64,000 bases of DNA from Sphingopyxis flava (GCF_900168005.1 NZ_FUYP01000008.1:1-64000), one strand, 5' to 3'. Positions 54,897 to 64,000 are shown, counted from the stretch's first letter. The notes: a model not told the origin generated them from the sequence alone. Numbers and translations: made by a program.

Positions 54897-55196
54897 TCAA
54901 GGCGCTCTTGCCCCGGCCGGCCGCGCCGCAGCATAAATTTCCTTCGCGATAGTCTTCAGAAGCGCCATCCGGTCGCGGCCCTCGGCATAGAGGTCGAAAT
55001 GGGTGCGGCCGGGGACAAAGCGGAACGATGAATTCGCGCCGAGCCGGCCGAGCACGGCTTTGAGGCGGCGGGCGGGACCATCGAGGTAGAAGGTGTCGGC
55101 GCCGCCCACGATGAGGTGGATTTTCCCATCGAGGTCAGGCCGGAGCCGCGCCCGATCGCGTTCGACGATATGCGCGATGTCATATTCTCGCGCCAA
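54897..55196 (-). pseudogene. Esterase (alpha/beta-hydrolase) C-terminal remnant
   Basis: The 99-residue frame matches only the C-terminal end of large putative esterases: EYDIAHIVERDRARLRPDLDGKIHLIVGGADTFYLD, then FVPGRTHFDLYAEGRDRMALLKTIAKEIY. It has the catalytic His region but no nucleophile part. A TGA lies in frame a short way upstream, and no more of the gene is found before the next gene at 55254. It appears to be the 3' end left after a deletion. Confidence 0.55.
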
Positions 55197-55253
55197 TAAG
55201 CCGAGGTCTAACCGCCGTGCGAGCGCTGTAAAATTTGGTCTGCCAGGTCAGCC

Positions 55254-56834
55254 CTACTTTTCGCCCTCGTCTTCCGCTTTCTTGAAGATCTGGGCCATCT
55301 TGGCCCGCGCGTCATCGAGGTTTCCGTCGTCGATGGCCTTCACCACTTCGAGCGGCAAATTCTCATTCTCACCTTCATGACCCCGAAAGGCGATCGGCGC
55401 GATGACCGTGCGCGCGAGGTCGCCTTTACCGTCGTCGAGGAGTTGGCGGGTCATGAGCAGGCGATACTGCGGATCGAAAGATGCTTCCGGATAGACTTGT
55501 TCGAGCGCCGTGATGGCCGGTGCCGGGATCGGCTCTCCGGCTTGGCGGAACGACATATAATAGCCGATCGCCGGGCGCGGATCGAGTTGGTCAAGGTGAC
55601 GCGCCTTGATGTAATAGGGCCGTGCCTCGGCATAAGCCTTCTTGTCGGTCTTGCCTCTGCCCATGAAGACCTGGGCCTTGAGGAGATAAGCGGCCGACGA
55701 TTCAGGGTCGATTTTGAGCGCCCGGTCTGCAGCTGCCTCGGCAGCGTCCCAGTTGCGCGCGTCGATCTGCGCCTCGCCGACCCAGAGCTGCGCCGGCAGA
55801 CTGTCGGAATAGACCGCGTCCTTGCCCCCCATGTCGCGCGCGACGTCGCGCGCCTCCTTGCGGTCGACCCCGCGCTGCGAGCGCATATGATGACGGATCA
55901 GTGCTTCTTCCGCCGAGGTCAGCCGGCGGATCGCCACCTTAGGTTCGACATAATCGCCTGGCTTCACATCATAGCCGAGGAAGGGGCCGCGCTTGTAACG
56001 GCGCACCTCTTTTTGCAGCGCTTCAAGGTCGCCGAAGATGCGCCTGGCGGCAGTCAGGCTGTCCTCGCCGCTGTTGAGCGCTTTGAGATAAGCGACAAGC
56101 TGTCCCTTCCGCTCGGGGGCAAAGTTCAGATAGTGCGAGAGGAGCCAGCCGAAAGTGTAGGACTGATACTGCTGCATGCCGCTCAGCGTCGCCTTGGTGT
56201 CGAACAGGCGGCTGAGCGGGACGTCGGGCAGATAGTCGAGCGCGGCGCCGCGAGCCTGCGGGACGTCGCCGACGTGAAAGCTGCCGTCGTCCATGAAACG
56301 GATCGTGCTGTAGAGCTCGGCAATGCCCTCCGTGTACCAATGCGGATAGGCGGTGCTGAAATTCGAGAGCATGAAATGGTGCGTATATTCGTGGAGCAGC
56401 ACCGTCTTGATGTCGAGGCGCGGCCCCTGCTCGATACCCTTGCTCGTCGCGATGCGTTCGCGGGCCGGGACGAAGGCAACCGGATTGCCTGCGCGAGGGA
56501 TATAGAAGCCAGCGATGCCCGATCCTGGCGCCCGGGCAAAAACCGCAATATTGTCCGTGTCACCCGTTCGGTACACCTTCACGCGGTTTGCCACGCCGAT
56601 TTCGGGGCCGGGAACGGGCATGCCCTGGAGGGTGCGCAGCGCATTGTCGAAGCGTTCGAGCAGGACCGCGAACTTTTCGGCATCGCGCTGACTGCTTTCC
56701 GAATAGACGACGAAGTGGGAGGTCGTCGCTTCCCACCATTCGGCTCGCGCCGCCGGGCTCGCCAGCATCGCCAGCATCGCCGCCACCGCGCCGAGAAGCC
56801 GCGCAGCTCCCCGCATCCATGCTGTCCCCGTCAC
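55254..56834 (-). CDS. Exported HExxH metallopeptidase-like protein with TPRs
   Basis: The 526-residue protein has a signal peptide (1-31), a zinc-peptidase motif HEYTH (His148, Glu149, His152), a following YTEGIAEL with the third ligand Glu likely at 169 or 172 (gluzincin style), and TPR-like helices (about 350-510; LWVGEAQIDARNWDAAEAAADRALKIDPESS). The N-terminal part (EWWEATTSHFVVYSESSQRDAEKFAVLLERFDNAL) is shared with DUF1570-type proteins. The substrate is unknown. Confidence 0.82.
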   Translation of the reverse strand: MTGTAWMRGAARLLGAVAAMLAMLASPAARAEWWEATTSHFVVYSESSQRDAEKFAVLLERFDNALRTLQGMPVPGPEIGVANRVKVYRTGDTDNIAVFARAPGSGIAGFYIPRAGNPVAFVPARERIATSKGIEQGPRLDIKTVLLHEYTHHFMLSNFSTAYPHWYTEGIAELYSTIRFMDDGSFHVGDVPQARGAALDYLPDVPLSRLFDTKATLSGMQQYQSYTFGWLLSHYLNFAPERKGQLVAYLKALNSGEDSLTAARRIFGDLEALQKEVRRYKRGPFLGYDVKPGDYVEPKVAIRRLTSAEEALIRHHMRSQRGVDRKEARDVARDMGGKDAVYSDSLPAQLWVGEAQIDARNWDAAEAAADRALKIDPESSAAYLLKAQVFMGRGKTDKKAYAEARPYYIKARHLDQLDPRPAIGYYMSFRQAGEPIPAPAITALEQVYPEASFDPQYRLLMTRQLLDDGKGDLARTVIAPIAFRGHEGENENLPLEVVKAIDDGNLDDARAKMAQIFKKAEDEGEK

Positions 56835-56906
56835 CCTTCTTTCCCCCTATTGGTTCCTTAAAAGGCCCAGCATAGCGGGCGCCTTGGCGCCTTCAAGTCC
56901 TTGGGT

Positions 56907-59075
56907 TCAAACGAAGCTGTAGGGGTCGACGTCGATTGCCAGCCGCGCCTTTGCGGGCCAGTCGATGCGCGCCACCCAGTCGCGGATCGTCCCTTGCAGG
57001 TCGAAGCTGCGCGGGGCGTGGAGGAGGAGGCGGAAGCGGTGGCGCCCGCGGAGCATGGCGAGCGGGGCGGGGGCTGGGCCATAGATGGCGAGACCGTCCG
57101 CGACCGGCGCTTTCTGCCCGAGACGCTGCGCGACGCCGCGCGCGACATCGATATCCTCCGATGAGATGACGAGCGCAGCAAAGCGGCCATAGGGCGGCGC
57201 TCCTGCCTGCCGGCGGGAGGCTGCCTCGGCGGCATAAAAGCCTTCGCGATCGTTGGCGACGAGCGCTGCCATGACTGGCGCGTCGGGGACGCGCGTCTGG
57301 ATCAGCACCTCGCCGGGCTTGACCCCGCGTCCGGCTCGCCCCGCGACCTGCGCGATCTGCTGAAATGTTCGCTCGGAGGCGCGAAGGTCGCCGCCGTCGA
57401 GCCCCAGGTCGGCATCGACCACCCCGACGAGCGTCAGATTGGGGAAATGATAGCCTTTGGTGACGAGCTGCGTGCCGATGATGATGTCGATCAGTCCGCC
57501 CTCGACATTGGCCACAAATTCCGCAGCCTTGGCAGGCGACCAGAGCGTGTCCGACGTGACGATCGCAGTGCGCGCCTCGGGAAAGCGCAGCGTCACCTCG
57601 TCGGCGACGCGCTCGACCCCGGGGCCGCAGGCAACCAGGCTGTCCTCATCCTCGCATTCGGGGCAGAGTCGCGGCGGCGGCATGACATGCCCGCAATGAT
57701 GGCAGGCGAGGCGGTGGACGAGGCGATGCTCGACCATCCACGCGGTGCAGTTCGGGCACTGGATGCGGTGCCCGCAGGTCCGGCAAAGTGTGAGCGGCGC
57801 AAAGCCGCGGCGATTGAGGAACAAGAGGCTCTGTTCGCCCTTGTGGAGCCGGTCGGCGAGAGCATCGACGAGCGGCGGGGCGAGCCAGCGGCCGCGATCG
57901 GGCGGATCCTGCCGCATGTCGATGGCCGCAAGGTCGGGCAGCATCGCGCCACCGTAGCGCGCGGGCAGGATGATGTGGCGATAGCGCCCCGCCTCGACCT
58001 GCGCGAGGCTCTCGAGCGCGGGGGTCGCGCTCGCAAGGATCACGGGCAGCGCCTCAAAATGCCCGCGCATCACGGCGACGTCGCGCGCATGGTAATGAAC
58101 GCCATCCTCCTGCTTGAAGCTGGTCTCATGCGCTTCGTCGACGACGATCAGGCCGAGATCTGCATAAGGCAGGAAGAGCGCCGAGCGGGCACCGACCACG
58201 ATCTTCGCCTCGCCGCGGGCTATGGCGTGCCACGCGCGGCGGCGTTCGGTCGAGCGCAGGCCGGAGTGCCAGGCGACAGGCTCGCAGCCGAAGCGCGCGG
58301 CAAAGCGCGTCAGCATCGGTTCGGTCAGCGCGATCTCGGGGAGGAGGACGAGCGCCTGCTTCCCCGCTTCGACCGCGGCGGCGATCGCCTCCATATAGAC
58401 CTCGGTCTTGCCCGACCCCGTGACTCCGTCAAGGAGCAAGGTCTCGAAGATCGCGGCGGTCACGGCGTCGCGAAGCTGGCTCGCGGCCGCGGCCTGTTCG
58501 GCAGAAAGGTCGGGCGGACCAAAGTCGGGGTCGGGTTCGGGGTAGGGCGCGTCGGCTGACACGCTCACGGCTTCGAGCGCGCCCGCCTGTACCAGCCCGC
58601 GGATAACGGCCTCGCTGACGTCGGCAAGCGCTGCGAGTTCGCGCACGAGCCCTTGCCGCGCGCCGATCTTTTCGAGCGCAACAATGCGCTGCGGCGTCAT
58701 GCGCGCGGGCAGCTCGCCCGTCGCGCGATACTCGACGATGGGGCGCCGCGCGTCGGCAAAGGCGGCGCCGGGCAGGACCATGCGCAGGACCGCGCCAGGC
58801 GGCGCGAGATAATAGTCGCTCGTCCATTCAACGAGCCGCCGCAAGGGCGCTGGCACGGGGGGGACGGGCACAATCTCGTAGAGGTTGCGCAGTCGGTTGT
58901 CGCCCACCGGCTCGGGCGCGCCGAAGCTTTCATCTTCCCACACTACGCCGCCCATCCGCCGCGGACCGAGCGGCGCGACGACGACGCTGCCGAGCGGGGC
59001 ATCGCTCCCCTGCGGGACGCGATAGTCGAGCGGACCGAGGGCGGCGGTGAGAAGGAGAACGCGGGCGCGGGTCAT
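56907..59075 (-). CDS. priA: Primosomal replication restart helicase PriA
   Basis: The 722-residue helicase has the N-terminal 3'-end-binding fold (RVLLLTAALGPLDYRVP), Walker A GVTGSGKTEVYMEAI, the DEAH box VVDEAHE, eight zinc cysteines (CRTCGHRIQCPNC ... CHHCG ... CPEC) and the later GTQLVTKGYHFPNLTLVGVVDAD motif V. It reloads the replisome at stalled forks. The ATG at 59075 (MTRARVLLLT) was chosen over one at 59144. Confidence 0.95.
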   Translation of the reverse strand: MTRARVLLLTAALGPLDYRVPQGSDAPLGSVVVAPLGPRRMGGVVWEDESFGAPEPVGDNRLRNLYEIVPVPPVPAPLRRLVEWTSDYYLAPPGAVLRMVLPGAAFADARRPIVEYRATGELPARMTPQRIVALEKIGARQGLVRELAALADVSEAVIRGLVQAGALEAVSVSADAPYPEPDPDFGPPDLSAEQAAAASQLRDAVTAAIFETLLLDGVTGSGKTEVYMEAIAAAVEAGKQALVLLPEIALTEPMLTRFAARFGCEPVAWHSGLRSTERRRAWHAIARGEAKIVVGARSALFLPYADLGLIVVDEAHETSFKQEDGVHYHARDVAVMRGHFEALPVILASATPALESLAQVEAGRYRHIILPARYGGAMLPDLAAIDMRQDPPDRGRWLAPPLVDALADRLHKGEQSLLFLNRRGFAPLTLCRTCGHRIQCPNCTAWMVEHRLVHRLACHHCGHVMPPPRLCPECEDEDSLVACGPGVERVADEVTLRFPEARTAIVTSDTLWSPAKAAEFVANVEGGLIDIIIGTQLVTKGYHFPNLTLVGVVDADLGLDGGDLRASERTFQQIAQVAGRAGRGVKPGEVLIQTRVPDAPVMAALVANDREGFYAAEAASRRQAGAPPYGRFAALVISSEDIDVARGVAQRLGQKAPVADGLAIYGPAPAPLAMLRGRHRFRLLLHAPRSFDLQGTIRDWVARIDWPAKARLAIDVDPYSFV

Positions 59076-59478
59076 GGGCTGGGGAGGATATAGGCCTGCG
59101 GGAAAAATTGGAAAGCGGTGAGGGTTGCCCGCAAGAGATTGCACGGGTCGATGACCTGACCCGCCCTATGGCTGCGACGTCCAGGCGATCAAGTTTCGCT
59201 ATTGGCGTATGCTCGCGGTTTCGTCCGGTTTTGGCCTTCTTGCTGTCGACGCGCTTTGGAATGGGGGCGAAGGGGCGGTGCAGGCTGGCGTCCTTTGCCG
59301 GATTCCCTGAGCCTGCCGCTCATCGTCTGCCTTTCGCGCGACCAGGCCGGACGGCAGCTATTGGGGCGACGCCGGTCGTCCCGCTCGCTTCTGAGCGTTG
59401 GATATTTTATATGGGACTCGCAGCGCCTCCAGCGCTTGAACTCCCAGGGATCGTTGGCGGCCTCTCAGCACAAGGCCA
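59076..59478. other. 403-bp stretch without a supportable gene
   Basis: Between priA and the PepSY gene there is no frame with family-like sequence. A plus-strand frame (59108-59647) overlaps the 3' end of the PepSY gene and looks like shadow coding. No tRNA, terminator or repeat was recognised. It may hold the priA promoter and decayed sequence. Confidence 0.5.
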
Positions 59479-60576
59479 TCATGTCGAAGCGAGCGCCGCC
59501 GTTTCCACCATCCGCTTTGCGGGTTTCGGCCGCTTGAACCAGAAGGTCCAGACCGCGAAGCTGCCGAGCATGGTCAGCGACAGGCCCGAGACTGTGAGCA
59601 CCACCCGCCAGAAAAGTCCGCCGACCTTGCCGGCGTGGAGCGGATAGGCCTTGTTGAACGCTTGCGCGCCGGGCGCCATGGCCAGCGCGTCACGCGCACC
59701 TAGGACCTCGCCGGTCGCCGCGTCAAACCACAAGGTCGTGCGCCCATTGGGCAGCCATTCGGCTGGCTGCCGCATCCGCAGGCTTATCGGCTCGCCCGCC
59801 TTGCGGGGCAGGCTGAGAATACGGAATTCGGCGCCTGGAAAGCGCCGCTGCGCCTCGGCGAGCATCGCGGCATAGTCTGGCTTCGCGGCGAGCGGCCCGC
59901 TTTCATATTTGGGCGGCTCCATCGATCTTACCGTTTCGGCGACGGAGCCGAAGGGCGAGACCATCGCCATCGCGAAGGGGCGGAAGATCATCATGGTGCC
60001 GGTGACGATCGACAGCAGGAGGAGCGGCGCGACGACGACGCCGAGGTCGCGGTGATGGGTGACGATCGCTGCGCGGCTCATCCGCTTGGGCCACAGCCGA
60101 AAGCGAAAAGTTTTGCGCGTGCGCCACCAGAGGATCAGCCCCGAGACCAGGAAGAAGAGACCGCACAGACCCGCCGTTCCGATCACCCATTCGCCGCTGT
60201 CGCCCGCGAAGAGATGGTGGTGGAAGTCGAAGATCCACAGCTCGGGCCGTTCCCACTGGCTCGCCCAGCGCGCCATGACCTCGCCCGACTGGTCGGCGTA
60301 AAAGCCTGCGCCTTCGCCGAACCGGAAGCGCCCCTGATGCAGCCCGAAGCCGTCGCGGGCATAGATGACGCCCTGCGGCGTCCCGGGCAGCGCCATGATC
60401 GCCTCGGTCGCCGCGGTGACGCTGGCAAGGTCACTGCGCAGCGGATCGCCGGCATGCTCAACGCCGATCCACGCATCCTTGTGAAGCAGGATTGTGCCCG
60501 ACAGGCCGAGCAGCGCCAGCACGAGGCCGATCAGGCCTCCCGTCCAGCGGTGCAGCGTGTCGAGCAGCTTCATCAT
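59479..60576 (-). CDS. PepSY-associated membrane protein (PiuB-like)
   Basis: The 365-residue protein has about four membrane helices (LHRWTGGLIGLVLALLGLSGTIL, WVIGTAGLCGLFFLVSGLILWW, LGVVVAPLLLLSIVTGTMMIF, VGGLFWRVVLTVSGLSLTMLGSFAVW), PepSY-like regions between them, and paired histidines (FDFHHHLFAG, THHRDLG) that could bind haem. Such proteins are often next to siderophore receptors and are thought to reduce ferric siderophores. It begins directly after the TonB receptor stop (about 1 bp), so the two are one operon. Confidence 0.87.
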   Translation of the reverse strand: MMKLLDTLHRWTGGLIGLVLALLGLSGTILLHKDAWIGVEHAGDPLRSDLASVTAATEAIMALPGTPQGVIYARDGFGLHQGRFRFGEGAGFYADQSGEVMARWASQWERPELWIFDFHHHLFAGDSGEWVIGTAGLCGLFFLVSGLILWWRTRKTFRFRLWPKRMSRAAIVTHHRDLGVVVAPLLLLSIVTGTMMIFRPFAMAMVSPFGSVAETVRSMEPPKYESGPLAAKPDYAAMLAEAQRRFPGAEFRILSLPRKAGEPISLRMRQPAEWLPNGRTTLWFDAATGEVLGARDALAMAPGAQAFNKAYPLHAGKVGGLFWRVVLTVSGLSLTMLGSFAVWTFWFKRPKPAKRMVETAALAST

Positions 60577-62787
60577 CTAGAAGCGGGTATCCCATCCCAG
60601 GGTGAAGGTGCGCCCGCGCCCTGCAAAATTGAAGAAATTGTCCGTCGGGCGCTGGGTGTCGCTCGCATAGCTGATATACTGCTCGTCGAACAGATTCTGC
60701 ACCGCGAGGCTGATGCCGCCGAAACCCGTCTGATAGCGAACGAAGGCGTCGGTGAGCGTATAGCCCTCGAAGTCATTTCGCGGGTCGCGGTTCGGCCCGC
60801 GGAAGCTGCGCGAGAGATAGAATTGCGTCTGCACCCGCGCCGACAGCGGTCCGCTCGCGTAGGACGCGGCGAGGTTCAGCCGATCGGGCGAAATGTTCGC
60901 GCCGTCGAGGTCGGTGTCGACCACACCGTCCTGATCCTCATCGAAGCGGCCCTTGATATGGGCATAGCCTCCCGAGACGGTGAGTCCGTCGATCGGCAGC
61001 TTGATTGCAAGGTTGAGCTCAAGTCCCTGGATCTCGACGCGCTGGCGCACGACGTCGAAAATGCCGTCGGGGCGAGCGATCAGCAGCTGCCCCTTGGTGC
61101 TGGTCGACCAGAAATAGGTCGCGCTGGCGTCGAGCGGCCCGCGCTTCACCTCGACCCCGATCTCGCGATTGTTCGAAACGACCGGCGCGATGTCGAGATA
61201 ATTGTCGATATCGACCCCGGCTACCTTCACCGCCCGGGTGATGCGGCCGATGTCGGGGACCGTATAACCCTCGGCGTAGCTCGCGTAGGCTCGAATGCCC
61301 GCGAGCGGCTCGACGATGACGCCGCCGTTGAGCAGTACGTCGTCAAAGCTCGGACTGCCGCCCGCGACATCTACGCCGCCATAGGTCGGAAGACCGCACG
61401 GCCCGCTCGGCACCGCAGGCGGTGCGGGGCAGGCGACAAAGGTGTTGGCGGCGAGCGTGTGATAATCGCCGATCTTGATCTTCACATTCTCATAGCGCGC
61501 CCCGCCGGCGAGCCGCAGCGCGCCGTCCAGCAGCTTGAGATTGGCCTGACCGAAGGGGGCAAAGCTTCGAAATTCGCTCGGTGGGACCCAGGTGCGGCCA
61601 GTTGTGATCAATCTTTGTTCGGTCGTGTCCCACAGGGCGTCGAAACCCGCGATCAGCGTCAGCGCCTCAAGGCCCGGCACCACGCGCTCATAGCTCAGTT
61701 TGCCGCCAATCTTCCGGCTGCGGTTTTGCGACTGGTCGAGCAGGGTCCCCACCGTCCCGATCGCTGGATCCTGGAAACTCGCGATCGGAGCAGGCTCGCC
61801 GCCGAAGGTGTCGCGGCTGCGGTTCCAGAAGATCTGGCTGATGAAGTTGCCGCCGCCAAGGTCGGTGTCGGTCAGCGACAGCGCGACGCTTTCGGTGCGA
61901 TTGGTCGCCGGGATGCCGGGTGGCGAGCCGGGCTCTGCGCTCGTCGGCAGTCCGCCAGGCTTGTTGCCTGCAACAGGGGCGTAATCGCCATCGCCTTCGA
62001 GCTCGAAACGGCTCGCGATCAGGTCGAGCCGCATCGTATCGGTCACCGCATAACCGAAGCGTCCGAAGAGCGAGAGCGCTTTTGAATCCATTGTTTCGCC
62101 CTGCGTCAGGTTGATGCCGACCGGACGGCCTTCGCCGTCACGGAACAGCCCGCGCAGTTCGTAAGCCGCGCCGACCGAGGCGTCGAAGCGACCCGCCTTG
62201 TACTGGACGAGGCCGGCAAGCTTGCCGCCCATGCCGGCATCGGAAAACGCATTGTCCGCCGTTCCCTGCAGCAGCGCGCGACCCGATACGCCTTCCTTGG
62301 TCGGGGCGCCGACGGTGACCTGATTGACGATGCCGCCGGTGCCACCGATTCCCTGCAGCGCATTCGACCCGAAGATGACCTCGACCCGGTCGATAAAAAA
62401 GCCGTCGATCGTGAAGCCGTCGCGGCTGCCGTCGCGCAGCGGTGTCGACTGCGGGATGCCGTTGATCGCATAGAGCGGCGAGCGCCCGCGCAGCGTCTCG
62501 CCCGCGCCCGACAGTTTCTGCCGGGTCGGGGAAAAGCTGGGGACCAGCGTCGCTACTGCGTCGGTAACAGACCCCGAGATGGCGATCTGCTGGTCGAGCG
62601 CTTCCTTGTCGATGACGTCGACGGTGAGCGGGAGCGCATTGGCCGGCAGGATCGAGCGCGCCGCGGTAACGACGATATTGTCTGCGTCGCTCGCCGCCAA
62701 CGCACTTGTGCCGTCCTGCGCATAGGCGGGGGAGGAAAGCGCGGGGCACATGAGCGCAGCAAGAGCCAATTTGCGATTCATTCTCAT
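60577..62787 (-). CDS. TonB-dependent siderophore-type receptor
   Basis: The 736-residue protein has a signal peptide (1-23, ending SPAYAQ), a TonB-box-like DNIVVTAAR, a plug (VTDAVATLVPSFSPTRQKLSGAGETLRGRSPLYAINGIP, GFFIDRVEVIFGSNALQGIGGTGGIVNQVTV) and a barrel ending LGWDTRF. With the PepSY gene downstream and a possible Fur-like site upstream, uptake of a ferric siderophore or haem-like ligand is likely. The specific ligand cannot be read from the sequence. Confidence 0.92.
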   Translation of the reverse strand: MRMNRKLALAALMCPALSSPAYAQDGTSALAASDADNIVVTAARSILPANALPLTVDVIDKEALDQQIAISGSVTDAVATLVPSFSPTRQKLSGAGETLRGRSPLYAINGIPQSTPLRDGSRDGFTIDGFFIDRVEVIFGSNALQGIGGTGGIVNQVTVGAPTKEGVSGRALLQGTADNAFSDAGMGGKLAGLVQYKAGRFDASVGAAYELRGLFRDGEGRPVGINLTQGETMDSKALSLFGRFGYAVTDTMRLDLIASRFELEGDGDYAPVAGNKPGGLPTSAEPGSPPGIPATNRTESVALSLTDTDLGGGNFISQIFWNRSRDTFGGEPAPIASFQDPAIGTVGTLLDQSQNRSRKIGGKLSYERVVPGLEALTLIAGFDALWDTTEQRLITTGRTWVPPSEFRSFAPFGQANLKLLDGALRLAGGARYENVKIKIGDYHTLAANTFVACPAPPAVPSGPCGLPTYGGVDVAGGSPSFDDVLLNGGVIVEPLAGIRAYASYAEGYTVPDIGRITRAVKVAGVDIDNYLDIAPVVSNNREIGVEVKRGPLDASATYFWSTSTKGQLLIARPDGIFDVVRQRVEIQGLELNLAIKLPIDGLTVSGGYAHIKGRFDEDQDGVVDTDLDGANISPDRLNLAASYASGPLSARVQTQFYLSRSFRGPNRDPRNDFEGYTLTDAFVRYQTGFGGISLAVQNLFDEQYISYASDTQRPTDNFFNFAGRGRTFTLGWDTRF

Positions 62788-62809
62788 CTCCTGTTCGCTT
62801 GGCCGCTAA

Positions 62810-62831
62810 TGCGAGCGATTTGCAGATGCAA
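62810..62831 (-). promoter_or_regulatory. Candidate Fur-like site upstream of siderophore receptor
   Basis: TGCGA-GCGAT-TTGCA (62810-62824) is a near-perfect inverted repeat in the TGC(A/G)A-N5-TTGCA form seen in alphaproteobacterial iron boxes. It overlaps a perfect TTGCA-GA-TGCAA (62820-62831). It lies 20-45 bp upstream of the receptor start, where a repressor would block transcription. Sequence-only evidence. Confidence 0.4.
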
Positions 62832-63028
62832 GAGCTTTCGCGCGGGCGCGGGGGTTCTTGGCAGCATTCTCGTCCTTGCGTCTTGGGGGGGCCAATTGGC
62901 GAAAGGCGCGACCATCACGGCGCGACCTTCCAACCCCTGACGGGCCAGCGGCATTCGCGCCGGGGACCGCCCCTGCCTTTTCCAATTAATCCTAGCCAAG
63001 CCCACGGCGTTCATTCTATGTTCCGCGC

Positions 63029-64000
63029 ATGACCCTTGTCTCGCTGCTCGCTGCCCTCGTCGCTCTTGCTGTCGGCGCCCTCATCGGATGGCTCTTTGCG
63101 GCGCGCCAGACGGGAGGGCTCAAGGCCGAGCGTGACGGACTTGCCGAGCGCTTCAAGGCCGCGGTGACCGACCTTGCGGCGGAGGCTGAGGCGCGCAAGG
63201 CGGCGGACCTCCAGCTTTCGGCGCTTCTCGCTGAGCAGAAGGCGCGCGATGCCGCACATGATGCGCAGATCGCCCAGCTCAAGGATGCGCAGGCAGCGCT
63301 GAGCGCGCAGTTCCGCGAAGTCGGGCAGGTGATGCTCGGCGAGGCGCAAAAGGCGTTTCTCGAACGCGCCGACCAGCGCTTCCGGCAGAGCGAGGAAAGC
63401 GCGGGCCAGACGCTGAAGTCGCTGCTCCAGCCGGTCCACGAGCGGCTCGCGCGCTATGAGGAGGCCGTAAGCAAGGTCGAGGCAGACCGACGCGATGCCT
63501 TCGGTTTGCTTCACGGTCAGATCGCGGCGATGCGCGAGGGTACCGAACGCGTATCAAGCGAGGCGGCGAAACTCGTCAACGCGCTGCGCAACGCCCCCAA
63601 GGCGCGCGGTCGCTGGGGCGAGCAGCAGCTACGCAATGTGCTCGAGAGCTGCGGTCTGTCCGAACGTGCCGATTTCCAGACCGAGGTCAGCGTGACCGAT
63701 GGCGATGGCGGGCGGCTTCGTCCCGATGTCGTGGTCAAGGTGCCGGGCGGGCAGAGCCTCGTCATCGACGCGAAGGTTTCGCTCAACGCTTATCAGGATG
63801 CGTTCGGCGCGGTCGATGAGAGCGAAAGGGCGGCGCATCTCGCAGCGCATGCCGCCGCGATGAAGGCGCATGTCAACACACTGGGCGCCAAGGCTTATTG
63901 GAGCCAGTTCGACGACACCCCCGATTATGTGGTGATGTTCGTTCCCGGCGAGCATTTCCTCGCCGCGGCGCTCGACCATGATGCCGACCTTTGGGACTAT
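63029..64000 (+). CDS. rmuC: DNA recombination protein RmuC (3' end outside window)
   Basis: The frame from ATG 63029 is open to the window end (324 codons). It starts with a membrane helix (LVSLLAALVALAVGALIGWLF), then a long coiled coil (about 30-170), and the nuclease-like core with NAPKARGRWGEQQLRNVLESCGL, LRPDVVVKVPGGQSLVIDAKVSLNAYQ and VVMFVPGEHFL. RmuC limits inversions at short repeats. Usual length is about 400-480 residues, so the missing part is about a quarter to a third. Confidence 0.93.
   Translation, partial: MTLVSLLAALVALAVGALIGWLFAARQTGGLKAERDGLAERFKAAVTDLAAEAEARKAADLQLSALLAEQKARDAAHDAQIAQLKDAQAALSAQFREVGQVMLGEAQKAFLERADQRFRQSEESAGQTLKSLLQPVHERLARYEEAVSKVEADRRDAFGLLHGQIAAMREGTERVSSEAAKLVNALRNAPKARGRWGEQQLRNVLESCGLSERADFQTEVSVTDGDGGRLRPDVVVKVPGGQSLVIDAKVSLNAYQDAFGAVDESERAAHLAAHAAAMKAHVNTLGAKAYWSQFDDTPDYVVMFVPGEHFLAAALDHDADLWDY

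Noticed and set aside
59108..59647. 179-codon plus-strand frame after priA
   Set aside because: It overlaps the 3' end of the PepSY gene and has no family-like sequence.

Overview
The window is GC-rich chromosomal DNA from an alphaproteobacterium, most probably a sphingomonad of the Sphingopyxis type. The support is gene content and style: two TonB-dependent receptors with sphingomonad-like sequence, an NDUFA12-family complex I accessory protein next to a DUF2155 lipoprotein, DUF3297, a cell-cycle/Tad-type CpaF ATPase, an F1 ATP synthase operon atpHAGDC, bifunctional Rel/SpoT, and frequent 1-4 base stop/start overlaps. The assignment rests on reading the sequence only; no database search was possible. 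No phage, insertion sequence, CRISPR array or rRNA operon was seen. One tRNA gene (tRNA-Gly, anticodon GCC) was found.

Layout. 1-8.7 kb: a 95-bp direct repeat, tRNA-Gly, a thioredoxin-TPR chaperedoxin coupled to a Lon-substrate-domain protein, a UbiH-type hydroxylase, FtsK, LolA, exonuclease III and RibA. 8.8-13.6 kb: a LytTR/LytS-type two-component pair, an HxlR regulator and Rel/SpoT. 13.7-23.4 kb: a tight four-gene minus-strand operon encoding a membrane-anchored penta-haem cytochrome, a lipoprotein with two HbpS/GlcG-type domains, an outer-membrane beta-barrel, and a 1428-residue deca-haem cytochrome fused to a six-bladed LVIVD-type propeller. NADP-glutamate dehydrogenase lies just upstream on the same strand and a stand-alone CcmI-like haem-lyase subunit faces it. 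This cluster is the best candidate for an undescribed system, possibly a periplasm-to-outer-membrane electron-transfer or haem-redox module.

25.9-42.7 kb: a large TonB receptor, a Ku-LigD end-joining operon with a divergent hemerythrin, DUF3297, a CHAP protein, a GGDEF-EAL protein, a fatty-acyl-AMP ligase, RecX, DUF192, NDUFA12-like, DUF2155, Aat (leucyl/phenylalanyl transferase) and an exported methyltransferase-fold protein. 42.7-50.2 kb: CpaF, a DUF6265 protein and the atp operon with its own terminator. 50.2-64 kb: dienelactone hydrolase, a membrane-tethered trypsin-like protease, a coupled DUF1203-ada-PEP-mutase-like operon, an esterase remnant, an HExxH metallopeptidase with TPRs, PriA, a TonB receptor with a PepSY membrane protein (iron uptake), and rmuC running off the end.

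Most genes are housekeeping. The accessory interest lies in the multihaem operon, in repeat-derived features (a palindromic repeat near 50.1 kb, and a matching ALSLSKG peptide inside the deca-haem cytochrome), and in unusual gene arrangements (a probable CTG start for aat, and a 199-bp antisense overlap of aat with the DUF2155 gene).
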